Positions 35,339-44,540 of a DNA stretch of 64,000 nt are shown here, one piece after another (position 1 is the stretch's first letter; the number at the start of each line of letters is the position of its first letter). Origin of the DNA: an uncultured Pseudomonadota bacterium (GTDB lineage Bacteria; Pseudomonadota; Gammaproteobacteria; Burkholderiales; JALYOK01); the NCBI GenBank assembly GCA_902826775.1, contig CADEHE010000001.1, positions 434,001-498,000 on the forward strand, written 5' to 3'. The notes beneath the pieces were generated by a model, which ran no database searches, had not been told where the DNA came from, and saw only the letters and a list, made by a program, of their open reading frames with translations. A program made the position numbers and the translations under genes.

Positions 35339-35747
35339 ACATCTTGTCCCGGATACGTTGGTCTTGCTGTAAAAAACCCACAAACCACTCCTCAAATTTG
35401 TCTTTCGCGCCGCCCGACCAGCCGCGGCTGCGCACCTCTAGCCCGTTCGGCTTCTCGATCAGTTCGCGTTTAACGATGGCCGGATGTGCGGCGTGTTCCA
35501 GTTTGGTGAACCAGTAAATGGATCGCTCGTTCGGTAACTCCACGCGCGTGGTGGTGGTTTCGTCGAAGATCTGGCGCTGTGGCTTGGCCTGTACCCCGTC
35601 CCAGAGTTTCTGCCAATCCTCCTGCGAAATTTCTAGGACAAGCGGAAGTGATTCCTGTGCTGGCGTCGTGCGCGCGCTCAGCAACAAGAGTCCGAGCAGG
35701 CCGAGCATGACACCCCGAGCCCAACTGCTGGCGGGGCGAATTCGCAT
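35319..35747 (-). CDS. Hypothetical exported protein
   Basis: Protein of 142 residues with an N-terminal signal peptide (RGVMLGLLGLLLLSARTTPA, cleavage near residue 30). The mature part has several aromatic and charged segments, including EISQEDWQKLWDGVQ, ERSIYWFTKLEHAAHPAIVKRELIE and KFEEWFVGFLQQDQ. I do not recognise a family. It is the first gene of a two-gene unit with the exported protein at 34892. The neighbouring EamA transporter upstream is on the same strand but 160 bases away. Confidence 0.6.
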   Translation of the reverse strand: MRIRPASSWARGVMLGLLGLLLLSARTTPAQESLPLVLEISQEDWQKLWDGVQAKPQRQIFDETTTTRVELPNERSIYWFTKLEHAAHPAIVKRELIEKPNGLEVRSRGWSGGAKDKFEEWFVGFLQQDQRIRDKMYGREPQ

Positions 35748-35875
35748 CGTGAGTCTCCGTTAGCGCGCGCGATCGCGCGCGTCCCTTTCCAGCATAACGG
35801 GAAAGCGGTGCGATTGTTTACGATGCGCGATTGAACGGATACTGCGCATATGATCACTATAACATTAAGTATTGA

Positions 35876-35901
35876 AGCTCTCTTTAAAGAGATAGAGAGC
35901 T
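35876..35901 (-). terminator. Hairpin between the EamA transporter gene and the exported-protein pair
   Basis: AGCTCTCT and AGAGAGCT form an 8-bp stem with a 10-base loop just after the stop of the transporter gene at 35910 (minus strand). No strong U-run follows, so it may be a weak or Rho-assisted terminator. The flank is AT-rich and could also hold the promoter of the exported-protein pair. Confidence 0.3.
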
Positions 35902-35909
35902 AAGTATAT

Positions 35910-36833
35910 TCAATGTGGCGTTGCCCGGATGGCGAATATCCCGCTCGCTATGATAACTGCCATGCCGAGCCAAGCCGTTAGTGGCAATGTTTCCCGCCAA
36001 ATCGCCACACCTAGAATGCTGGCAAAAACGATGGCGCTGTAAGACAGGCTGCCCACCAGCAGTGGCTTGCCCATTTGAAAGGAACGCGTCATCGCGAGCT
36101 GCGCGGCGGTGGCGAACGCGCCGATGGCGAGCAAAATCCATGCGTTTGACCAACGCCACACGCTAACATGAAATAGCAGCAGCCAGAGCCCGGCGCCGAG
36201 GGTGGAGACGAGCGTAAAGTAAAACACCACGCGCCAATCCGGTTCACCCAGTTCGCCCAGCCGGCGGATGCTCATATACGCGCCGGTAGCGAGCACACCG
36301 GAGGCCAATCCGCATAGTGCCGGAAACACCTGATCGGCCGTAACCGTTGGGCGCAACAACAGTAGTACCCCCGCGAACCCGCCCAACGTGCAGGCGATGA
36401 GCTGCCAACTCGGGCGCTCATGTTTGCTGAATGCGAGCACCAAAGCCAGGAAGATGGGCGAGGTGTAATTCAAAGTTACTGCGGTGGCGATCGGCAGCAG
36501 CGCTAAGCAGTAAAAGTAAAGAAACAGCGAAACCAATCCAAACACGCTGCGGGAGAGTTGTGTGCGCGGGTGCGGCGTTTGCAATGGCAAGCGATAGCGC
36601 AGCGCGATCGCGGTAATGACGATCAAGCCGAAAGCGGAACGGTAAAACACCAGCTCGGCGGCGGTGAAACCACGCTGCGCGCCGATTTTGACGAACACAC
36701 CCATGAGAGAAAAGCAGACGCCGGAGACGATCATCCACAATCCGGCGCGCCGGTTCGGGCTGCCCCAGCGCGCAGCCGGCTTAAGGTTTGCGTGGCGATC
36801 GAGCGATGGGCGCCGCGCGCCGGGCTCACTCAT
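35910..36833 (-). CDS. EamA family transporter (drug/metabolite transporter superfamily)
   Basis: Membrane protein of 307 residues with ten hydrophobic helices in two repeats of five, as in EamA proteins. Recognisable pieces are RAGLWMIVSGVCFSLMGVFVKIGAQRGFTAAELVFYRS at the start of repeat one and ALLPIATAVTLNYTSPIFLALVLA. Family members export or import small metabolites such as amino acids, nucleosides or drugs; the substrate is unknown here. The N-terminal 25 or so residues are basic and lie before the first helix. The Rieske oxygenase gene lies 32 bases upstream on the same strand, so the two may be co-transcribed. Confidence 0.88.
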   Translation of the reverse strand: MSEPGARRPSLDRHANLKPAARWGSPNRRAGLWMIVSGVCFSLMGVFVKIGAQRGFTAAELVFYRSAFGLIVITAIALRYRLPLQTPHPRTQLSRSVFGLVSLFLYFYCLALLPIATAVTLNYTSPIFLALVLAFSKHERPSWQLIACTLGGFAGVLLLLRPTVTADQVFPALCGLASGVLATGAYMSIRRLGELGEPDWRVVFYFTLVSTLGAGLWLLLFHVSVWRWSNAWILLAIGAFATAAQLAMTRSFQMGKPLLVGSLSYSAIVFASILGVAIWRETLPLTAWLGMAVIIASGIFAIRATPH

Positions 36834-36865
36834 CGCGCCGGCTCGCCCAGGTCGGGAGCGGCACG

Positions 36866-37975
36866 CTAGAGGTGCGGTGCCAGCTGCCTATGCAAGAAAT
36901 CGTAAAAATGCCCGATGCCATCTTCCATCGGCGTTTGGCTCGGGCCGCAGTGGTCCTGGCCCATGCACCACAACGCGCGGCGCCCGTCTTGGCTGCGTTG
37001 GCAGATGGCCGCGTCCTCGCGCGCGGTCTCTTCATAGGCGCGTTGATGCAATTCGATCAACTCGCGATGGTTTTGCGCGACTTCTTTTTCATAATAAAAC
37101 TCAACATAGTTCACGCATTTCTCCGGCCCGCGCGGCCAGAGTGTAGACACCACCAGTGCGTGCGGGTACCACTCGAGCATCACATTGGGAAAGTAGATAA
37201 ACCACATGGTTCCATACTTTGGCGGCCGCCCGCCGGTGTAGTTCAGCAGTGCCGCCTGATACTCCTTATACGCGTCGCTGGTCGGCTTACTCAGCGCGTC
37301 CTTCACGCCGAGCACCTGCAGGCTGTGCCACTCGCCGAACTCCCAGCGGAATTCGCGCGCGTTAATGAAACCGACCAAGCCGATGTGAAACGGCTCGACG
37401 TGATAAAGCTCGAGATAAGGCTCGAGGAAGCTCTTCCAATTGAAATCGTATTGTTCGACCGTAAGCCTATCGAACACGTAATCAGAAAAATCGAAATCGG
37501 CTTGGGTGCTGAGCCCAGCCAGATCGCGCCCCAGATCGCGCGCGCCAGTGTAGAGCAGGCCGTTCCAACGCTTGAGCTCTTCTTGCTCCAGGCGCAATTC
37601 CGGCTTGCAGGGAAAATGCGGTGCGCTCAACAATTTGCCTTCCAAATCGTAGCTCCAGCGATGCAGCGGGCAGACGATATTGCGGGCGTTGCCGCGGCCT
37701 TCCAGCAGCATGCCGTGCCGGTGTTTGCACACGTTACCAATTACGTGCAGGCCGTTCTTGTTGCGCGTGAGCACCTTGCCGTTGTCAAACCAAGGCAGCA
37801 CTTGATAGTCGCCGACGTTCGGCACCATCGCTTCATGGCCGAGATACTGCATCGCCTCGCCGAACAGCACACGTTGCTCGAGCTGCGCAATCTTCGGGTC
37901 GAACCACCAGGACAGCGGGAGCGTCGCGCGCAACTGCGCCTCGCTTAGTGTGGCAACATTGGCTAGATCGGTCAT
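36866..37975 (-). CDS. Rieske-type aromatic ring-hydroxylating oxygenase, alpha subunit
   Basis: Protein of 369 residues. The Rieske [2Fe-2S] ligands are in CKHRHG (about residue 83) and CPLHRW (about residue 102). The mononuclear iron site is in LELYHVEPFH, with the H-x4-H spacing of this family, and a downstream acidic ligand is expected in the C-terminal half. Such enzymes oxygenate aromatic or amine substrates; no beta subunit, ferredoxin or reductase gene is adjacent. The gene diverges from xseB-ispA-dxs, an arrangement common in betaproteobacteria. Substrate unknown. Confidence 0.88.
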   Translation of the reverse strand: MTDLANVATLSEAQLRATLPLSWWFDPKIAQLEQRVLFGEAMQYLGHEAMVPNVGDYQVLPWFDNGKVLTRNKNGLHVIGNVCKHRHGMLLEGRGNARNIVCPLHRWSYDLEGKLLSAPHFPCKPELRLEQEELKRWNGLLYTGARDLGRDLAGLSTQADFDFSDYVFDRLTVEQYDFNWKSFLEPYLELYHVEPFHIGLVGFINAREFRWEFGEWHSLQVLGVKDALSKPTSDAYKEYQAALLNYTGGRPPKYGTMWFIYFPNVMLEWYPHALVVSTLWPRGPEKCVNYVEFYYEKEVAQNHRELIELHQRAYEETAREDAAICQRSQDGRRALWCMGQDHCGPSQTPMEDGIGHFYDFLHRQLAPHL

Positions 37976-38259
37976 GTCAGTTGCTTAATACCCCGGCTAT
38001 GAGTTAGAGACGTTGGCGACAGATTTGCCGCTGCAATGTAGCGCAAGGCTCACGGCGCGGCAACTGCCGCGCCACTCGGCTGCTCGCGGCAACGGCCGCG
38101 CAATATCGCGCAGGCGGCAACTCAAGTCCTTGCCAGCGGCCCGCGACATTCACGAATTCTCCATCAGATTTCCATGATGGCGCATTGACCAGGCCACCCG
38201 CCCTGCGCTATGTTCATGTACATGTTAAACGCAACGCGCCGCCTGGGTCCGCTGTCCTA

Positions 38260-38517
38260 ATGGCGAAGTCCGATCCGGCGGTTCCTTCGCCTCTTCCGGG
38301 GCCGGCTTCCTTCGAAGCCGCTCTGACCGAGCTTGAGCGCATCGTCGCCACCATGGAAGGTGGTGAACTCGCGTTGGAGCAATCGCTGGCCGCGTACAGC
38401 CGCGGTGCGCAGTTGCTGAAGTACTGCCAAGCGCAATTGGCCGACGCGCAGCAAAAAGTGCGCATTCTCGAAGACGACACGCTCAAACTGTTTTCGGACG
38501 ACAATCATCAACGCTGA
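38260..38517 (+). CDS. xseB: Exodeoxyribonuclease VII small subunit
   Basis: Protein of 85 residues with the XseB core SFEAALTELERIVATMEGGELALEQSLAAYSRGAQLLKYCQAQLADAQQKV, two antiparallel helices that bind the large subunit XseA. Exonuclease VII degrades single-stranded DNA from both ends. I choose the ATG at 38260 (MAKSDP) because family members start shortly before SFE; an upstream GTG at 38185 would add 25 poorly conserved residues. It is the first gene of the xseB-ispA-dxs unit. The 284-base gap to the divergent oxygenase must contain both promoters; I see no other feature there. Confidence 0.92.
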   Translation: MAKSDPAVPSPLPGPASFEAALTELERIVATMEGGELALEQSLAAYSRGAQLLKYCQAQLADAQQKVRILEDDTLKLFSDDNHQR

Positions 38518-38539
38518 TTTCGCAGACTGGTCGCGCGGC

Positions 38540-39397
38540 GTGCGCGCAGCAGTAGAAGAGCGTCTGGCCGCCACGCTGCCGTTGCACGTCTCGCCAGCGC
38601 GCTTGCATGAAGCGATGCGCTACGCAGTGCTCGGGGGCGGCAAGCGCATTCGTGCGCTCCTCGCGTTCGCGGCCGGGCAGGTAAGCGATGCCGCGTCGGC
38701 GCGCCTGGAGGTGATCGCCTGCGTGCTTGAGATTATTCACGCCTATTCGCTCGTACATGACGATTTGCCGTCGATGGACAACGACGTCTTGCGCCGCGGC
38801 AAGCCGACCGTCCATGTGCAGTACGACGAAGCCACGGCCATATTGGTCGGTGATAGTCTTAACAGCTTGGCGTTTCAGTTGCTGGCGGAGCATCGCTTGG
38901 CCGACGCAGCGGACGATCAGTTGGCGATGATCGCCTTGCTTGCTCACGCCGCTGGCTCGCGCGGCATGGCTGGCGGGCAAGCGATCGATTTGGCTGCCGA
39001 GGCGAAGACACTCACGCTGCCCGAATTGGAGCACATGCACATCCACAAAACCGGCGCACTCATCCGAGCGGCAGTGCTGTTGGGTGCGCAATGCGGCCGT
39101 AAGCTTCCAGCCGGGTCGATGGAGCAGCTCGACCGCTACGCGAAAAACATAGGCTTGGCGTTCCAAGTCGTCGACGATATGCTGGATGCTCAGGCAAACA
39201 CCGCAACTTTGGGCAAGACCGCGGGTAAGGACGCCAAGAGCGGCAAAGCGACCTACGTTAGTATAATGGGGCTCGCTGCAGCACACGGCATGGCGCAAGA
39301 ATTGCGCGCCAATGCGGTGCTCGCGCTGGAACCGTTCGGGCAACGCGGCTTGCGGCTGCAGCAGCTCGCTGATTTGATCGTTTCGAGGCAGAGCTAA
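38540..39397 (+). CDS. ispA: Farnesyl/geranyl diphosphate synthase
   Basis: Polyprenyl synthase of 285 residues that joins isopentenyl diphosphate to allylic diphosphates. The first aspartate-rich motif DDLPSMD is at 74-80, the second DDMLD at 212-216, and [11 protein letters not shown] at about 31-41 binds diphosphate. Residues before the first motif fit the short-chain (farnesyl) class. Start GTG 38540 lies 22 bases after xseB. The coding frame upstream of it (FADWSRG) looks like the usual IspA N-terminus but offers no ordinary start codon, so the true start may be earlier at a rare codon. Confidence 0.93.
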   Translation: MRAAVEERLAATLPLHVSPARLHEAMRYAVLGGGKRIRALLAFAAGQVSDAASARLEVIACVLEIIHAYSLVHDDLPSMDNDVLRRGKPTVHVQYDEATAILVGDSLNSLAFQLLAEHRLADAADDQLAMIALLAHAAGSRGMAGGQAIDLAAEAKTLTLPELEHMHIHKTGALIRAAVLLGAQCGRKLPAGSMEQLDRYAKNIGLAFQVVDDMLDAQANTATLGKTAGKDAKSGKATYVSIMGLAAAHGMAQELRANAVLALEPFGQRGLRLQQLADLIVSRQS

Positions 39398-39398
39398 C

Positions 39399-41300
39399 TT
39401 GATTTCCCACTCCGACACGCCCTTGCTCGACCAGATCATTGATCCAGCCGAGTTGCGCCGGCTCGACCGTAGCGCCTTGGTGCCGCTGGCGCACGAATTG
39501 CGCCAATTCATCCTTGAATCGGTCAGTGCGACCGGGGGTCACCTGTCGTCGAATTTGGGCACGGTCGAACTCACCATTGCCTTGCACTATGTCTACAACA
39601 CGCCCGACGATCGCATCGTTTGGGATGTGGGTCACCAAACGTACGCCCACAAGATCCTCACGGGCCGGCGCGAAGGCATGGCGCGCCTGCGCATGCGCGG
39701 CGGCGTGGCGGGCTTTCCGCGCCGCGACGAAAGCGAATTCGATACGTTCGGCACGGCGCATTCCAGCACGTCGATCAGCGCCGCACTTGGCATGGCGGTG
39801 GCCGCAAAACAGCATGGGTTGGACCGCAAAGCCATCGCGGTTATCGGCGACGGGGCGATGACCGGCGGCATGGCGTTCGAAGCGTTGAATAACGCAGGCG
39901 CGGCCAAAGCCGATTTGCTGGTGGTGTTGAACGATAACGACATGTCGATTTCGCAGCCGGTCGGTGCGCTCAACAACTACCTCACTAAACTCATGTCCGG
40001 GCGCCTGTACACGGCGGTGCGCAAGGGTGGCCGTCGAATGCTGGGTGTGGCGCCACCGATTCGCGAACTGGCGCAGCGCTGGGAAGAACACATGAAGGGC
40101 ATGGTATTGCCCGGCACGCTGTTCGAGGAGTTCGGTTTTAACTACCTCGGACCGATCGATGGGCATGATCTGGACGTGCTCGTGACCACGCTCGCAAACG
40201 TGCGCAAGCTCAGCGGCCCGCAGTTCTTGCATGTCATCACCAAGAAAGGCAAAGGCTACGCGCGCGCCGAAGAAGATCCGATTCTGTATCACGGTGTCGG
40301 CAAATTCGATCTCGCTATCGGTATCCAAGCCAAAGCGCCAGCCAAGCCAACCTACACGCAAGTATTCGGCGACTGGCTGTGCGATATGGCCAAAATCGAT
40401 ACCCGTTTGGTCGGCATTACCCCGGCAATGCGCGAAGGTTCCGGTTTGGTGCGCTTTTCCGAGCAGTATCCCGATCGCTATTTCGACGTCGGCATCGCCG
40501 AGCAGCACGCAGTGACCTTTGCCGCGGGGCTGGCCTGCGACGGCGCCAAGCCGGTAGTGGCGATTTATTCGACTTTTTTGCAGCGCGCTTACGATCAAGT
40601 CATACACGACGTGGCGCTGCAGAATCTGCCGGTTCTGTTTGCCATCGACCGCGGCGGGCTGGTCGGCGCGGACGGGCCCACCCATCACGGCGCATTCGAT
40701 CTTTCCTATCTGCGCTGCCTGCCCAACATGACCATCATGACGCCGTCGGACGAAAACGAAACGCGGCAACTGCTGTACACGGCGTTTCACATGGATACGC
40801 CTAGCGCGGTGCGCTACCCGCGCGGCAGTGGGCCGGGCGTAGCGGTGCAGAAGCAGATGCAGGTGCTGCCGATCGGCAAGGGCGAAATGCGGCGCGAGGG
40901 CAAGCGGGTTGCGATTCTTGCCTTTGGTTCGCTGTTGCACCCCTGCCTTACCGCCGCCGATCAATTCAACGCCAGTGTCGCGAACATGCGTTTCGTCAAA
41001 CCGCTGGACGAGGATTTGGTGCTCAAGCTTGCACTCAGCCATGACCACCTCGTAACGGTTGAAGAGAATGCCATCAAGGGCGGTGCCGGCAGTGCGGTGT
41101 TGGAACTGCTCCAAGCCCAGCAAGTACGAATCCCCGTGCTGCAGCTCGGCCTGCCCGATACATTTGTCGAGCATGGCGATCCCGGCGTGCTGCTCGCTGA
41201 GGTCGGGCTTGATGCCGCCGGCATTGGTGCGGCCATTGGCGCGTGGCTGCAGCATCACTCGGCGGGCGCAAAAGCGGCGCAAAATGCCTCCGCCGCCTAA
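39399..41300 (+). CDS. dxs: 1-deoxy-D-xylulose-5-phosphate synthase
   Basis: Thiamine-diphosphate enzyme of 633 residues that joins pyruvate and glyceraldehyde 3-phosphate, the first step of the non-mevalonate isoprenoid pathway. The N-terminal [18 protein letters not shown] with [15 protein letters not shown] and the ThDP motif [18 protein letters not shown] (150-167) are conserved, as are the middle-domain [17 protein letters not shown] and [12 protein letters not shown]. Start is TTG at 39399, one base after the ispA stop, so the two are surely co-transcribed and together supply the isoprenoid pathway. Confidence 0.96.
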   Translation: MISHSDTPLLDQIIDPAELRRLDRSALVPLAHELRQFILESVSATGGHLSSNLGTVELTIALHYVYNTPDDRIVWDVGHQTYAHKILTGRREGMARLRMRGGVAGFPRRDESEFDTFGTAHSSTSISAALGMAVAAKQHGLDRKAIAVIGDGAMTGGMAFEALNNAGAAKADLLVVLNDNDMSISQPVGALNNYLTKLMSGRLYTAVRKGGRRMLGVAPPIRELAQRWEEHMKGMVLPGTLFEEFGFNYLGPIDGHDLDVLVTTLANVRKLSGPQFLHVITKKGKGYARAEEDPILYHGVGKFDLAIGIQAKAPAKPTYTQVFGDWLCDMAKIDTRLVGITPAMREGSGLVRFSEQYPDRYFDVGIAEQHAVTFAAGLACDGAKPVVAIYSTFLQRAYDQVIHDVALQNLPVLFAIDRGGLVGADGPTHHGAFDLSYLRCLPNMTIMTPSDENETRQLLYTAFHMDTPSAVRYPRGSGPGVAVQKQMQVLPIGKGEMRREGKRVAILAFGSLLHPCLTAADQFNASVANMRFVKPLDEDLVLKLALSHDHLVTVEENAIKGGAGSAVLELLQAQQVRIPVLQLGLPDTFVEHGDPGVLLAEVGLDAAGIGAAIGAWLQHHSAGAKAAQNASAA

Positions 41301-41444
41301 TAGCCGCAATCACTAGAAACAAACAAAATCGCCGCATATACAACCAGATAGACGCTCGTTTCCAGTGCCAGAGCGCCGTTTCCTGAGTTAATCCGCCGAG
41401 CCCAGCGAACTCGCCCAAGGTCGCGTGGTCTCATCCGCGGCGGA

Positions 41445-41474
41445 TATAATCTCCTTCCGCTCCCTAGAGGAGGT
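41445..41474 (+). promoter_or_regulatory. Possible promoter -10 and ribosome binding site of folE2
   Basis: TATAAT at 41445-41450 stands 39 bases before the folE2 start, and a strong AGGAGG Shine-Dalgarno sequence follows at 41467-41472, though 16 bases before the ATG, longer than usual. No convincing -35 was seen. The 188-base gap after dxs otherwise shows nothing notable. Confidence 0.35.
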
Positions 41475-41488
41475 AAGTCAATTCCGCT

Positions 41489-42292
41489 ATGAACCAAATC
41501 GAGCAACTCCCGATACCCGATGTGCAAGGTTCGCCAGATACGCGCGAACTGCCAATCAACCGTGTCGGCATCAAGGGTATCCGTCACCCGGTGCGGGTGG
41601 CTGATCGCGGTGTCGGGGGCGTGCAACACACGGTCGCGACCTTCAACATGTACGTGCACTTGCCGCATCAGTTCAAAGGCACGCACATGTCGCGCTTCGT
41701 CGAAATCCTCAATGGGCACGAGCGCGAAATCTCAGTTGAATCGTTCCGCTCCATCCTCGAGGAAATGGTTGTGCGTCTGGAAGCCGAGGCCGGCCACATA
41801 GAAATGAATTTCCCGTACTTCATTAACAAAGCGGCGCCAATTTCCGGCGTGCAGTCTTTGATGGATTACGACGTCACTTTCATTGGCGAAATTCGCGATG
41901 GCAAGCCGCTGTTCACCATCAAAGTGGTGGTGCCGGTGACCAGCCTGTGCCCATGCTCGAAGAAGATCTCTGACTACGGCGCGCACAACCAGCGCTCGCA
42001 CGTCACCATCAGCGCGAATACCAACACTCACGTTTGGATTGAGGATCTGGTGCGCGTCGCCGAGGAATCCGCCTCCTGCGAACTCTATGGCTTGCTCAAG
42101 CGCCCCGACGAGAAGTACGTCACCGAGCGTGCGTACGACAATCCCAAGTTCGTCGAGGACATGGTGCGCGACGTGGCCGCGCGGTTGAACCTGGACGAAC
42201 GCATCGATAGCTACGTGGTCGAGTCGGAAAACTTCGAATCGATACACAATCACTCCGCATACGCGCTGATTGAAAAGAACAAGCGCGTTTGA
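41489..42292 (+). CDS. folE2: GTP cyclohydrolase FolE2 (type IB)
   Basis: Enzyme of 267 residues that converts GTP to dihydroneopterin triphosphate, the first step of folate synthesis. The core includes [69 protein letters not shown] and [16 protein letters not shown] ending [17 protein letters not shown]. The CPCSK cysteine is the metal-binding residue of the IB family. In bacteria that have both types, FolE2 is used under zinc limitation; no typical FolE is in the window. It follows dxs, a common betaproteobacterial arrangement. Confidence 0.95.
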   Translation: MNQIEQLPIPDVQGSPDTRELPINRVGIKGIRHPVRVADRGVGGVQHTVATFNMYVHLPHQFKGTHMSRFVEILNGHEREISVESFRSILEEMVVRLEAEAGHIEMNFPYFINKAAPISGVQSLMDYDVTFIGEIRDGKPLFTIKVVVPVTSLCPCSKKISDYGAHNQRSHVTISANTNTHVWIEDLVRVAEESASCELYGLLKRPDEKYVTERAYDNPKFVEDMVRDVAARLNLDERIDSYVVESENFESIHNHSAYALIEKNKRV

Positions 42293-42412
42293 TCGAGGCG
42301 ATGTGATCCTTAAATTTGGTACTAGGCGTAGCATGGCTCCATTTTACAGATGGAACTTGCAAACTGCGGCAATACAGACAGCAGTAATATCCAACCACCG
42401 TATCGTCCACGC

Positions 42413-43075
42413 ATGAAGATCTTGCTGGTCGAAGATCACGCCCTGTTTCGTGAGGGCTTTCGCCTGTTGCTTCAGCAGATCGATCCACAGGCAGAAATCT
42501 TTGAGGCCGGTGACGCGCGTAGCGCGTTCGAGTGTGCCGCCAAGCATGAGGATTTGGCTCTGGTGCTGCTCGATCTCGGCCTGCCGGATATGCCCGGCCT
42601 GGAAGTAATCAGCGAGTTTCGCGAGCGTTGCCCGGCCTGTCCGGTCGTGGTGCTGTCCGGCTCGGACGATCGCGACACTGTCATGGCTTCGCTCGATCGC
42701 GGCGCCATGGGTTTCATCCCGAAAGCATCGAATAGCCAACTGCTGATGGGAGCGCTGCAATTGGTGTTCGCTAACGGGGTCTACATTCCGCCCTCGGTGC
42801 TGGTGCGCCCGGGCGGCAGCGCGAACGCCGCTGCTGCCAGCGGTGTTAGTACTCGCACCGCGGCACAGCCAAGCGAGCTGGGGCTCACCGAGCGCCAAGT
42901 CGAGGTTCTGCGCTTGCTCGTGCAAGGTCAGTCGAACAAGCTTATCGCGCGCAAACTCGATCTAGCGGAAGCCACGGTAAAGGCGCACGTAACGGCAGTG
43001 CTGCGCGCGCTGAAGGTCACCACGCGCACGCAAGCCGTGCTGGCCGTAGGCGAACTTGGCTGGAGTCTTAGGTAG
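42413..43075 (+). CDS. NarL/FixJ-family response regulator
   Basis: Two-domain regulator of 220 residues. The receiver domain starts MKILLVEDHALFREG, with acidic pocket Glu7/Asp8 and phospho-acceptor Asp54 in LLDLGLPDMPG. The C-terminal LuxR helix-turn-helix (about 158-212) contains LTERQVEVLRLLVQGQSNKLIARKLDLAEATVKAHVTAVLRAL. A roughly 20-residue Ala-rich linker joins them. No kinase is adjacent, but a hybrid sensor kinase is encoded 2 kb downstream on the other strand. ATG 42413 is preferred over an upstream start because the receiver begins there. Target genes are unknown. Confidence 0.92.
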   Translation: MKILLVEDHALFREGFRLLLQQIDPQAEIFEAGDARSAFECAAKHEDLALVLLDLGLPDMPGLEVISEFRERCPACPVVVLSGSDDRDTVMASLDRGAMGFIPKASNSQLLMGALQLVFANGVYIPPSVLVRPGGSANAAAASGVSTRTAAQPSELGLTERQVEVLRLLVQGQSNKLIARKLDLAEATVKAHVTAVLRALKVTTRTQAVLAVGELGWSLR

Positions 43076-43092
43076 ATCGGAGCAAAGGCAGA

Positions 43093-43512
43093 ATGATGAA
43101 AATACTGCTTGCCGCCGGATTTTTGAGCGCCGGCGCCAGTGCCGCGGGGCAAAGCTTGGTGCAGGCCCAGGAAAAGCAGCGCGACTTGTACCAAGATTGC
43201 AGCAGCTACGAAGGGCGGGCGTTGACCAGTACCGATCTCGATGGCGACGGCGACGACGAAGCGCTCATGCATTATTCGTTCGACGGTTGCAAAGGCCCGT
43301 ACAAGACCGGCACACATGTGGTCGTGTTCTACAAGAGCGGCGGCCAGTGGGCCGCGGCCAAAGGCGACTATGTGCTGAGCGCCACCGAATCGAAGTTGTA
43401 TACGATGGAAAGCGCCGAAGGCGGCGTGCTGCTACTGAAGAACGTTCTGGACGACAACGAAGCACTGGTGCGCCTGCGCTACGCCAAAGGTCAAGTCAAG
43501 CGCGTGAAATAG
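43093..43512 (+). CDS. Hypothetical exported protein with acidic DxDGDGDDE motif
   Basis: Protein of 139 residues with a signal peptide (LLAAGFLSAGASAAG, cleavage near residue 18). The mature part has two cysteines and the acidic loop TDLDGDGDDEALMHY, similar to calcium-binding EF-hand/dockerin or FG-GAP loops, within a short beta-rich domain (HVVVFYKSGGQWAAAKGDYVL). It ends in a basic tail. It lies 17 bases after the response regulator gene on the same strand and may be co-transcribed with it. No family is recognised. Confidence 0.65.
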   Translation: MMKILLAAGFLSAGASAAGQSLVQAQEKQRDLYQDCSSYEGRALTSTDLDGDGDDEALMHYSFDGCKGPYKTGTHVVVFYKSGGQWAAAKGDYVLSATESKLYTMESAEGGVLLLKNVLDDNEALVRLRYAKGQVKRVK

Positions 43513-43515
43513 TGC

Positions 43516-43542
43516 GCGCGCGCCGGACCCGCCGGCGCGCGC
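43516..43542. terminator. GC-rich hairpin between convergent genes
   Basis: An 11-bp all-GC stem (GCGCGCGCCGG with CCGGCGCGCGC) and a 5-base loop lie four bases after the stop at 43512 and 31 bases from the stop of the convergent gene at 43573. It is placed to terminate transcription from both directions, although no long T-run follows on either strand. Confidence 0.5.
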
Positions 43543-43572
43543 ATTACAAGCGCGAAAATTTCCGCTGCAGCT

Positions 43573-43905
43573 TCAGGGTGTCACGAACAGCGATGTCACC
43601 ACCGGCGCCGCGCCACCAGCGGTGCTGCACACCGCTGTTGCGTCAGTATGAACTTTGACGCGCGTGCGACCGGGCAGCGCGGCCATTGCCGCGTCGAGCA
43701 CCATCTTGTCATTGATAGCGAACGCAAACACTTGCGTGGCCGCCGGTCCGCCCAGGCGCAGCTGCAACGTGGCCGTGCCGGTTTCTTCGGTGGCCAGCGA
43801 GTAAATGTGCCCGGTTTGATCGCACGCGGCCGCCGCGAGTGTGGGCAGGTGCAGGGCGAGTAACGCTACGGCGGCGCTTGAGAACGACAATAGCTTGTTC
43901 ATCAT
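43573..43905 (-). CDS. Small exported protein, paralogue of the next gene
   Basis: Protein of 110 residues with a signal peptide (LLSFSSAAVALLALHLPTLAAA, cleavage near 26). The mature domain of about 84 residues has one cysteine near its start and one near its end, and a helix VLDAAMAALPGRTRVKVHTDA. It aligns with the protein at 43945 in Cys position, the F-x-F strand, the AA(M/L)xA helix, the R-x2-V strand and the second Cys, so the two are probably diverged duplicates. Function unknown; a disulfide-linked periplasmic or secreted protein is likely. Confidence 0.65.
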   Translation of the reverse strand: MMNKLLSFSSAAVALLALHLPTLAAAACDQTGHIYSLATEETGTATLQLRLGGPAATQVFAFAINDKMVLDAAMAALPGRTRVKVHTDATAVCSTAGGAAPVVTSLFVTP

Positions 43906-43944
43906 ATCTCCTTGATTGAGGTTTGGTGTGGTCGAGTCGGCCGC

Positions 43945-44274
43945 TTAGGGCGCCAGGACGACGCGAGTGGGCGCGCCAAGGGCGGTCCACAAGCCGGTTC
44001 CGGCCAAGGGACAGACGGCGTCGCGCGTCGTGATGCGCACCGGCATGCGGTTTACATGTGCTTGCAGAGCAGCGCGCACGAAGTCGGCGTTCTTGGTGCT
44101 GGCGACGAATAGGGGCGAAGTCACCCCCGTTTCGCGCACAAAGATGTGGCTATTGAGGCTGCCGCCCGCGTAAGCGCGCACGCTTTCCACATAGGCGATC
44201 TTCTCGCAGTTGGCCATTACCTGCGACGCGCCCAGACTGAGGCCCAGGGCGGTGAGTAGTGCGGCTCGATTCAT
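43945..44274 (-). CDS. Small exported protein, paralogue of the previous gene
   Basis: Protein of 109 residues from ATG 44274, chosen because the signal peptide (AALLTALGLSLGASQVMA, cleavage near 22) starts there; the open frame extends upstream. The mature domain begins NCEKIAYVESVRAYAGGSLNS and contains FVRAALQAHVNRMPVRITTRDAVC, matching the order of features in the gene at 43573. The genes are 39 bases apart and in the same direction, so co-transcription is likely. No known family is recognised. The 266-base gap upstream (44275-44540) shows no gene. Confidence 0.62.
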   Translation of the reverse strand: MNRAALLTALGLSLGASQVMANCEKIAYVESVRAYAGGSLNSHIFVRETGVTSPLFVASTKNADFVRAALQAHVNRMPVRITTRDAVCPLAGTGLWTALGAPTRVVLAP

Positions 44275-44540
44275 TCCAATCTCCTTACTGAGTGGGTTCG
44301 TAGGCCCCGGCGTCACTGCGCGCGACTACGACTGGCATGCGGCGGCGGCCACGCTCGGGTTTGATTTCGGGGCAGTGCGATAACGCATGCCGGTAAGGAG
44401 AACTCTAGATTGGGCGCGGTGCAGGCGAAATCCCGCGAATGCGGGTACGGCTACCGCATTCAGGCTAATCCAAACGACCTATCCGCAAGGCAAACGGTGC
44501 GCCATCTAAGGTGCCAGGGGGTCACGGCCGCGCAGGTTGG

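Noticed and set aside
38185..38259. Extra 25 N-terminal residues for XseB
   Set aside because: The added residues look non-conserved and family members start near the ATG at 38260.
41301..41488. tRNA or small RNA gene between dxs and folE2
   Set aside because: No cloverleaf or conserved RNA block was found; only promoter-like sequence was seen.
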